Source of the DNA: Azospirillum sp. TSH64
Lineage (GTDB): Bacteria > Pseudomonadota > Alphaproteobacteria > Azospirillales > Azospirillaceae
Assembly (NCBI RefSeq): GCF_003116035.1
Contig: NZ_LGQW01000015.1
Location: 3,874,768-3,938,767 of the forward strand
Length of the DNA: 64,000 nt
Direction of reading: 5' to 3'
Part shown: positions 58,016 through 64,000 of the stretch, in pieces
Numbering within the stretch: the first letter of the stretch is position 1
How the letters are laid out: each line of letters starts with the position of its first letter
The notes under the pieces: model-generated
The model's input: the letters and a program-made list of their open reading frames with translations, nothing else
The model's database searches: none
What the model was told of the DNA's origin: nothing
Made by a program: the position numbers and the translations under genes

Positions 58016-59044
58016 TCACTTCTGGAGGCGCTTCAGTGCATCCTCCACATACTGGTTGGTGTAGGTCTTGGACAGGTCGATGCTGGCGGACGCAACCGCC
58101 GGGTCGAAGGCCTTCAGCACCTTCAGGGCCGCGTCGGCACCCTCCTGGGTGAAGCGGCCGTCCGGCGAATAGGTCGGCTTGGAATGCTCGAAGGCCTGTG
58201 CGTAGAGCGACTTGTTGCCCAGGAAATATTCCTCCGGCAGCACCTTCAGCACGTCGTCGGTGCTGGCCTTGTTCAGCCACAGCATGGTGCGAACGAAGAC
58301 GTCGGCCAGCGCCTGGGTGGTCTTCGGGTTCTCCTTGATGAAGTCCGGCTTCATGTAGAGCACGGCGGCGGGATAGGGGCCGCCATAGACGTCCATCGTG
58401 CCCTTCTCGGTCCGGGTGTCGGCCAGGATGGTGATGTCGCCGTCAGCCTGGGCCTGGCTGATCACCGGGTCGAGATTGACGATGGCGTCGATCTCGCCGC
58501 GCTTGATCGCCGCGATGGCGCTGGGGCCGCCGCCGACGCCGATGACAGAGGCATCCTCAGGCTTCAAGCCGAGCGAAGTCAGCACATGGTTCAGCATGAA
58601 GTTGGTCGAGGAGCCGGGGGCGGTGACGCCGACCTTCTTGCCCTTCAGGTCCTGCACCGACTTGACGGTGCCGGACTTGTTGACCGACGCCAGGACGATG
58701 CCGGGATAGCGGCCGAGCTGCGTCACCGCGACGATGGGCTGGCCCTTGGCCTGCATCTGGATGGTGTGGTCGTAGGCGCCGGTCACGACATCGGCGGAGC
58801 CGCCGACGAGGGCCTGGAGGCTCTTGGCCCCGCCGCCGAAGTCGCTGACCTCAACGTTAAGCCCGGCGTCCTTGAAATATCCCAGCCGCTCGGCCAGCGT
58901 CAGCGGGAGGTAATAAAGCAGCGGCTTGCCGCCGACGGCGATCTTGATGTCGGTCTTTTCGAGTTTCTGCTGGGCTGCGGCCAGCCCGGCCGTCCCAAGA
59001 GTGAGAGCGACCGCGGCGGCCGCGATCAGCGATTTGAGTTTCAT
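58016..59044 (-). CDS. ABC transporter substrate-binding protein (NMT1/SsuA-type)
   Basis: 342 residues. Sec signal peptide about 1-25 (MKLKSLIAAAAVALTLGTAG then LAAAQ), no lipobox. The mature protein shows the family's IKIAVGGKPLLYYLPLTLAERLGYF and LKGKKVGVTAPGSSTNFML. The relatives bind sulfonates, taurine, nitrate, pyrimidine precursors or thiamine precursors; the ligand cannot be fixed from sequence. It is the third gene of the operon but likely the most expressed. ATG 59044. Confidence 0.9.
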   Translation of the reverse strand: MKLKSLIAAAAVALTLGTAGLAAAQQKLEKTDIKIAVGGKPLLYYLPLTLAERLGYFKDAGLNVEVSDFGGGAKSLQALVGGSADVVTGAYDHTIQMQAKGQPIVAVTQLGRYPGIVLASVNKSGTVKSVQDLKGKKVGVTAPGSSTNFMLNHVLTSLGLKPEDASVIGVGGGPSAIAAIKRGEIDAIVNLDPVISQAQADGDITILADTRTEKGTMDVYGGPYPAAVLYMKPDFIKENPKTTQALADVFVRTMLWLNKASTDDVLKVLPEEYFLGNKSLYAQAFEHSKPTYSPDGRFTQEGADAALKVLKAFDPAVASASIDLSKTYTNQYVEDALKRLQK

Positions 59045-59065
59045 GGGTTTCCTCCCTTTTGAATT

Positions 59066-59866
59066 TCAATGCTGCCCGGCGCCGGTGTCCTGCGGGCGCC
59101 AGTGCAAAAGCCGCTTCTCGATCATGGTGACGGCGGCATCGATCAGGACGACGAAGATCGTCAGCACCAGCATGCCGGAGAAGACGCCGACCGTGTCGAA
59201 CACGCCTTCCGCCTGATGGATGCGGTAGCCGAGTCCGGCGGCGGAGCCCAGATACTCGCCCACCACCGCGCCGACCATGGCGAAGCCGACGGCGGTGTGC
59301 AGCGAGGAGAAGACCCAGGACAGGGCCGAGGGCAGATAGACGTGGCGGAACAGGTCGCGGGAGCTGGCGCCCAGCATGCGGGCATTGGCCAGCACCACCG
59401 GGCTGACCTCCTTCACGCCCTGGTAGACGTTGAAGAAGACGATGAAGAAGACCAGCGTCACCCCCAGCGCCACCTTCGACCAGATGCCTAGCCCGAGCCA
59501 CAGCGCGAAGATCGGCGCCAGCACCACGCGGGGCAGCGCGTTGACCGCCTTGATGTAGGGGTCGAAGACGACGGAGACCAACGGCGCGCGGGCGAACCAG
59601 AAGCCGAAGGCGATGCCGGCCACCGTGCCGATGACGAAGGCCAGCGCGGTCTCCAGCAGCGTGATGCCGAGATGGTACCAGATGACGCCCGACGCGAAGT
59701 CGGCCCAGGTGCGGGCCAGCACCGCCCCCGGCGTGCCGAAGAAGAAGGGGCTGAGGATCTTGGTGTCTGTCAGGACATGCCAGATCAGGAAGAAAGCGAT
59801 CAGGACAGCCAGCTGCAGCAACAGGATGACCGGACGGCTGGGCAGGCGTTTGGCGTGGGATCTCAT
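59066..59866 (-). CDS. ABC transporter permease (SsuC/TauC-type)
   Basis: 266 residues, about six membrane helices: MRSHAKRLPSRPVILLLQL then LIAFFLIWHVLTDT, and the EAA loop ANARMLGASSRDLFRHVYLPSALSWVF contacts the ATPase. It provides the membrane channel. ATG 59866 is 8 bases before the ATPase stop, so the two genes are adjacent and coupled. Confidence 0.93.
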   Translation of the reverse strand: MRSHAKRLPSRPVILLLQLAVLIAFFLIWHVLTDTKILSPFFFGTPGAVLARTWADFASGVIWYHLGITLLETALAFVIGTVAGIAFGFWFARAPLVSVVFDPYIKAVNALPRVVLAPIFALWLGLGIWSKVALGVTLVFFIVFFNVYQGVKEVSPVVLANARMLGASSRDLFRHVYLPSALSWVFSSLHTAVGFAMVGAVVGEYLGSAAGLGYRIHQAEGVFDTVGVFSGMLVLTIFVVLIDAAVTMIEKRLLHWRPQDTGAGQH

Positions 59867-59873
59867 GATGTCG

Positions 59874-60698
59874 TCACCGCAGCTTGGTCTGGGCGTAGCC
59901 CTTCAGCACCTCGTCGCGCAGTTGCGCCCAGATCTCCTGGTGCAGAGCGAGGAACTGCGGGGTCATGCGGATTTCCGCCACGTCGCGCGGCCGGTCGAGG
60001 CCGATGCGGTATTCGCCGATCAGCCGCGATCCCGGCCCGGCAGACAGCACCAGCACCCGGTCGGACATGGCAATGGCCTCCTCCAGGTCGTGGGTGATGA
60101 AGACCACCGACTTGCGGTCGGCCGCCCAAAGGTCGAGCAGCTCGTTCTCCATCATCTGGCGGGTCTGGACGTCGAGCGCCGAGAAGGGCTCGTCCATCAG
60201 GATGATCTTCGGATCGACGATCAGCGTCTGGGCCAGCGCCACGCGCTTGCGCATGCCGCCGGAAAGCTGGTGCGGAAAGCGGTTGCCGAACCCTTCCAGC
60301 CCGACGCGCGACAGCCAGGGCAGCGCGCGCTCCCGCGCCTCCGCCTTCGACACGCCGCGGAACTCCAGCCCGGCGGCGACATTGTCGAGCGCCGACTTCC
60401 AGGGCATCAGCGCCTCGGCCTGGAACATGTAGCCGGCCTTGGGATTGATGCCGGTCACCGGCTGCCCGAAGGAGAGCGCGCGGCCCTCGCTGGGCTTCAG
60501 CAGGCCGGCGGCGACGTTGAGCATCGTCGATTTGCCGCTGCCGGTCGGGCCGACGATCGACACGAACTCCCCGTCGGCGACGGTGAAGCTGGCGCCCTGG
60601 ACGGCGGTGTAGGAACGTCCCCGGCCGTCGGGTGAGGGAAAGGTGCAGGTCACGCCTTCCAGCTGGAGGGCGGGCGCCGCGGCGGCGGCCTCGGCCAT
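59874..60698 (-). CDS. ABC transporter ATP-binding protein (SsuB/TauB-type)
   Basis: 274 residues. Walker A GPTGSGKST, Q-loop FQAEALMPWKS, signature LSGGMRKRVALAQ, Walker B IILMDEPFSALD and switch His in VFITHDLEEAIAMSDRV. It powers the uptake system encoded downstream. ATG 60698 begins MAEAAAAAPALQLEGV; an earlier in-frame ATG adds 42 residues without similarity. The upstream 239-base gap holds the operon promoter. Confidence 0.93.
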   Translation of the reverse strand: MAEAAAAAPALQLEGVTCTFPSPDGRGRSYTAVQGASFTVADGEFVSIVGPTGSGKSTMLNVAAGLLKPSEGRALSFGQPVTGINPKAGYMFQAEALMPWKSALDNVAAGLEFRGVSKAEARERALPWLSRVGLEGFGNRFPHQLSGGMRKRVALAQTLIVDPKIILMDEPFSALDVQTRQMMENELLDLWAADRKSVVFITHDLEEAIAMSDRVLVLSAGPGSRLIGEYRIGLDRPRDVAEIRMTPQFLALHQEIWAQLRDEVLKGYAQTKLR

Positions 60699-60937
60699 GT
60701 CGGTGTGGTCCTTATCGTTCGGGCGGTATGCTTTGGTTGGAGGACCATACTGTCCGAAGAGAAGCCTATCGGCAACCGCTTGAGATCTCCGTAGAATCCG
60801 AAAGGAGCCATTCCGGAAATGCACCGCTTACGGTGTCAAAGAAGAGACGCGGGGCCTTATCGGTTGCCGCCATGCCCTGCCCTCCAGCATCAATGGCATA
60901 GATCGAAAGCCAGTCCTTTTCCCTTTGCGGAGCCGAC

Positions 60938-62719
60938 ATGCCCACGCTGCCGAAACGCCCGTTGATCGCACTTGCTGTCCTGGCCGCCCTGCTTGCCGTG
61001 TGGCTCGGCTTCGCCGCCTGGTACGATCACCACCAGCGGGCGGATGAACGGCCGGCCACCTACAGCGCGCTGATCGAACAGGCCGGGCGCGGCGAACTCG
61101 GCTCGATCACCTTCGCCAACGGCACCGGCCATGCGGTCGGTACGGACGGCAGCCGCTACCGTGTCGTCATGCCGGTGACCGACGATCTGCTGAAGGAGAT
61201 GCGGGCCCACAAGGTCGCCATCGCCTTCGACGAGGGTCCCGGCGGGCTGATGGCGCAGACGGTGGGCGTGCTGGACCGTGCCGCTCCCTTCGTGGTGGTG
61301 GCGCTGCTGATCGGCGGGCTGCTGATGAGCGGCGGGCAGTTCTTCGGCATGGGCCGCGCCACCCGCGTGCGGCCGGAGGACACCAAGACCGTCTTCGCCG
61401 ACGTGGCCGGCGTGGACGAGGCCAAGGAGGAGCTGCGCGAGACGGTACAGTTCCTGAAGGACCCGCGCCGCTTCGCCATGGCCGGTGCGCGCGTGCCGAA
61501 GGGCATCCTGCTGGTCGGCCCGCCCGGTACCGGCAAGACCATGCTGGCCAAGGCGGCGGCTGGCGAGGCCGGCGTCCCCTTCTTCGCCGCGTCGGGATCG
61601 GATTTCGTCGAGATGTTCGTCGGGCTGGGTGCCGCCCGCGTGCGCAGCCTGTTCAAGACCGCCCGTGCCAACGCCCCCTGCATCCTGTTCATCGACGAGA
61701 TCGACGCGCTGGCCGGCAAGCGCGGCGAATCGACCAGCCATTCCGAGCGCGAGCAGACGCTGAACCAGCTGCTGGTCGAGATGGACGGCATCGTCGAGGG
61801 TGGCGAGGTGGTGGTGATCGCCGCCACCAACCGGTCGGAGATGCTGGACCCCGCCGTGCTGCGCCCCGGCCGCTTCGACCGCCACATCCATGTCAGCCTG
61901 CCCGACGTCGCCGGTCGCGAGGCCATCCTCGGCGTTCATGCCGGGCGCCTGACGCTGGCCCCCGACGTCTGCGCCCGCACGGTGGCGCGCGGCACGCCGG
62001 GCTTCTCCGGTGCGGAGTTGGCCAACCTGACCAACGAGGCGGCGCTGTCGGCGGCGCGCCAGGGCCGCGTCATCGTCACCATGGCCGATTACGAGGCCGC
62101 CAAGGACCGCGTGCTGATGGGCACCGAGCGCCGCAGCCTCGCCCTGACGGCGCACGAGCGGCGGCTGATCGCGGTGCATGAGGCCGGCCACGCGCTGGTG
62201 TCGCTGCGCTGCCCGCAGGCCGACCCGATCCACAAGGCCACCATCATCCCGCGCGGCGGCGCGCTGGGCATGGTGGTGCGTCTGCCGGAGGGCGACCGCG
62301 TCTCGGTCTCGCGCGCCAAGCTGATGGCCGACATCGCCGTCGCCATGGCCGGCCGCGCGGCGGAAGAGATCGCTTTCGGCGCCGATCAGGTCACCACCGG
62401 GGCCGAGGCCGACTTCCGTGCCGCCACCGACCTGGCGCGGCGGATGGTCACCGCCTGGGGAATGAGCGAGGAGATCGGCTTCGTCGCCCATGCGGCGGCG
62501 GAGCCCGGAGCCCGGTCCGAACGGACGGCATGGCGCATCGATGAGGAGGTCCGGCGCATCACCGACGAAGGCATGGACCATGCCCGCCGCCTGCTACGCA
62601 CCGACCGCTCCGCCCTGGACGGCATCGCCCAGGCCCTGCTGGAGCGCGAGACCCTGACCGGCGGCGAGATCGCCGCGCTGGCCGACGCCCAGACGGAAAG
62701 GGCCACCGAGGCGGCTTAA
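60938..62719 (+). CDS. ftsH: ATP-dependent zinc metalloprotease FtsH, short paralogue
   Basis: 593 residues, shorter than the usual 640-650. Two membrane helices (about 7-28 and 112-132) flank a small periplasmic domain. AAA+ core: Walker A GPPGTGKT (194-201), pore loop FVEMFVGLGAARVRSLF, Walker B ILFIDEIDALAG, SRH PAVLRPGRFDRHIHV. Zinc protease site HEAGH at 414-418 with a downstream acidic ligand in ATDLARRM. It degrades membrane and some soluble regulators. The shortened C-terminus and position beside an ABC operon suggest a second copy. Good ribosome-binding site GGAG before ATG 60938. Confidence 0.93.
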   Translation: MPTLPKRPLIALAVLAALLAVWLGFAAWYDHHQRADERPATYSALIEQAGRGELGSITFANGTGHAVGTDGSRYRVVMPVTDDLLKEMRAHKVAIAFDEGPGGLMAQTVGVLDRAAPFVVVALLIGGLLMSGGQFFGMGRATRVRPEDTKTVFADVAGVDEAKEELRETVQFLKDPRRFAMAGARVPKGILLVGPPGTGKTMLAKAAAGEAGVPFFAASGSDFVEMFVGLGAARVRSLFKTARANAPCILFIDEIDALAGKRGESTSHSEREQTLNQLLVEMDGIVEGGEVVVIAATNRSEMLDPAVLRPGRFDRHIHVSLPDVAGREAILGVHAGRLTLAPDVCARTVARGTPGFSGAELANLTNEAALSAARQGRVIVTMADYEAAKDRVLMGTERRSLALTAHERRLIAVHEAGHALVSLRCPQADPIHKATIIPRGGALGMVVRLPEGDRVSVSRAKLMADIAVAMAGRAAEEIAFGADQVTTGAEADFRAATDLARRMVTAWGMSEEIGFVAHAAAEPGARSERTAWRIDEEVRRITDEGMDHARRLLRTDRSALDGIAQALLERETLTGGEIAALADAQTERATEAA

Positions 62720-62786
62720 GACCCCGAGAGAAAGTTACCGAGCCGGAACGAATATCTGCCCGGACTTGATAAGGAAATGTCCCGCA

Positions 62787-62816
62787 TTGCGGGGTGAGTG
62801 CATACCGGGGTAGACT
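62787..62816 (+). promoter_or_regulatory. Possible sigma-70-type promoter of the binding-protein gene
   Basis: TTGCGG (62787-62792) and TAGACT (62811-62816) are 18 bases apart, 38 bases before the ATG at 62854. A weak but plausible match. Confidence 0.35.
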
Positions 62817-62853
62817 AGCCCTGTTCTGTTCGAGGTAGCACGAGAGGGGCGCA

Positions 62854-63642
62854 ATGTCGGGGCCGATATCCCGCCGGACGGTTCTTGGAACCGCCTTGCC
62901 CTTTCTCTGCAGCTTTCCGCTCCTCGGGTTTCGGCCGGCCCCGGCACACGCGGCGGCCACGGTCGTCCAGGTCGGCGCCTATGAGTTCCCGCCCTATGTC
63001 GACGAAACCGGCGGCGGCATCACCCGCGACTTTCTGGAACTGCTGAACGGCGCGCAGGGTGAATTCCGGTTCGAGACGGTCAGGACCGCCCCGCAGCGCC
63101 GTTACGAGGATCTGGAACAGGGGCGGTTCGACATGATCGCCTTCGAGTGCCGCAATTGGGGCTGGCAGGACCGTCCGGTCGACGCCACCCGCCCCTTTCT
63201 GCGCGACGCGGAGGTGTTCATCGCCAGGGCGGCGCCGGGGATCGACCAGCATTATTTCGACGATCTGAACGGGAAGACGATTCTCGGACGGCTCGGCTAT
63301 CACTATGCCTTCGCCGACTTCGATGCCGACCCCAAGCGGCTGGAGCAGCGCTATCGCACCCGCGTCACGGTGACGCATGAGGGCAATGTCCGCAGCGTCG
63401 TCGCCGGGCGGGCCGACCTGGCCATCGTCACCCGATCCTTCCTGACCCGTTTCCTGCAGCGCGAACCGGATCTGGCCCGGCAGATCCTGGTCTCCGACCG
63501 CACCGATCAGATTTACGAGCACACCATCCTGATCCGGCACGGCGCGGCGCTCACCACCGGCTGGCTCAATGGGCTGCTCGACCGTCTGGAGGCGGACGGG
63601 CGCCTGGAAACCCTCTGGCGGCGCAGCGGAATCCTGTCTTGA
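62854..63642 (+). CDS. Periplasmic substrate-binding protein (amino-acid/SBP3-like)
   Basis: 262 residues. N-terminal signal with a twin-arginine-like SRRTVLG followed by a hydrophobic stretch and the cleavage region HAAA (about residue 31-34). The mature protein follows the extracellular solute-binding family 3 pattern: VVQVGAYEFPPYVDETGGGITRDFLELL and the later RADLAIVTRSFLTRFL. No ABC genes follow; its stop overlaps the start of a membrane sensor (TTGA), so it probably presents a ligand to that sensor. ATG 62854 has GAGAGG upstream. Confidence 0.85.
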   Translation: MSGPISRRTVLGTALPFLCSFPLLGFRPAPAHAAATVVQVGAYEFPPYVDETGGGITRDFLELLNGAQGEFRFETVRTAPQRRYEDLEQGRFDMIAFECRNWGWQDRPVDATRPFLRDAEVFIARAAPGIDQHYFDDLNGKTILGRLGYHYAFADFDADPKRLEQRYRTRVTVTHEGNVRSVVAGRADLAIVTRSFLTRFLQREPDLARQILVSDRTDQIYEHTILIRHGAALTTGWLNGLLDRLEADGRLETLWRRSGILS

Positions 63643-64000
63643 ACCGGCGATCCTCCCTGCTTGCGCGGGTGGCCGGGGCCATCCTGCTGACGACGGCAAG
63701 CATCGGCACCATCGCGATGCTGCTGTCGGCGCAGATCGTCGAAGGACAGCGCCATCAGGATCTGCTGCGGCGGGCCGAGCTGGTCGCCGCCACCCAGGCC
63801 GACGCGCTCAGCGGCTTCGTCTGGGAAATGGACAACCGCAGCGCCCAGCGCATGATCGAGGCGCTGACCGCCCGCGATCCGGCGATCCTCTCCATTTCCG
63901 TCTTCGAGACGGACCGGGAGCAACCGCTGGCACGGACCGTGGTCGGAAAAACCACAGGAAAGACCGAGGATACCGACGGCATCGTCACCGTCGAACGCCC
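63639..64000 (+). CDS. N-terminal part of a membrane sensor protein (truncated by window)
   Basis: About 120 residues are visible, from TTG 63639, which overlaps the preceding stop as TTGA. A basic start LNRRSSLLARVAG leads into a membrane helix (about 9-32, AILLTTASIGTIAMLLSAQIV) and then a periplasmic segment rich in helix formers (EGQRHQDLLRRAELVAATQADALSGFVWEMDNRSAQRMIEAL, quoted by its ends EGQRHQD and RMIEAL). This is how many sensor kinases and diguanylate cyclases begin. The output domain lies beyond the window. Confidence 0.6.
   Translation, partial: MNRRSSLLARVAGAILLTTASIGTIAMLLSAQIVEGQRHQDLLRRAELVAATQADALSGFVWEMDNRSAQRMIEALTARDPAILSISVFETDREQPLARTVVGKTTGKTEDTDGIVTVER

Overview
The window looks like a chromosomal segment of a free-living or plant-associated alphaproteobacterium of the Rhodospirillales, most like Azospirillum. 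This is an inference from four things: very high GC with strong GC bias at third codon positions; the block rpsB-tsf-pyrH-frr-uppS-cdsA-dxr-rseP-bamA-skp-fabZ-lpxA-lpxI-lpxB with LpxI instead of LpxH; an ArsC-like protein of the nitrogenase-associated type; and a heavy load of sigma-54, two-component and chemotaxis genes. I saw no tRNA, rRNA, CRISPR array, insertion sequence or phage gene.

Layout. 1-1541: the 3' end of ETF-quinone oxidoreductase and a zinc-ribbon membrane protein. 1563-4654: a TyrR-type sigma-54 activator divergent from D-amino-acid dehydrogenase dadA, with TyrR-box-like sites and a well-formed -24/-12 promoter between them. 4597-13605: a minus-strand lactate operon (lldP, a large FAD/Fe-S dehydrogenase, lutA, lutB, lutC and a small coupled gene) with a divergent LldR-like GntR regulator. 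13770-19030: an NtrC-family response regulator whose stop overlaps the start of a 1270-residue hybrid kinase. 19077-22660: a small hydrophilic protein, citrate synthase, a possible small membrane protein, a rhodanese and a divergent FtrA-like regulator. 22673-36879: the large minus-strand translation / isoprenoid / phospholipid / outer-membrane / lipid A block. lpxD is absent from its usual place between skp and fabZ, and terminator-like hairpins interrupt the block after rpsB and after skp.

37125-49834: EcsC, aspS, rnd, a catalytically degenerate EAL-like protein, an SDR, yicC-gmk, a DUF6065-type protein, a Cache-domain chemoreceptor, and a PLP enzyme of the cysteine synthase / desulfhydrase fold with a ModE-type winged-helix protein. 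49873-57423: a lone Lrp effector domain behind a DEAD-box helicase, an isochorismatase-like and an alpha/beta hydrolase, a small lipoprotein, a spermidine-synthase-like methyltransferase fold, parE and a thioesterase. 57430-64000: the ArsC-like protein, a SsuABC/TauABC-type ABC operon, a short second FtsH, and a periplasmic binding protein overlapping the start of a membrane sensor cut by the window end.

Most of the window is housekeeping. The parts most worth following up are the dadA control region, the small gene after lutC, the missing lpxD, the degenerate EAL protein, the ArsC-like protein with a Cys/His tail, and the binding-protein/sensor pair. None of these is proven to be a new system.
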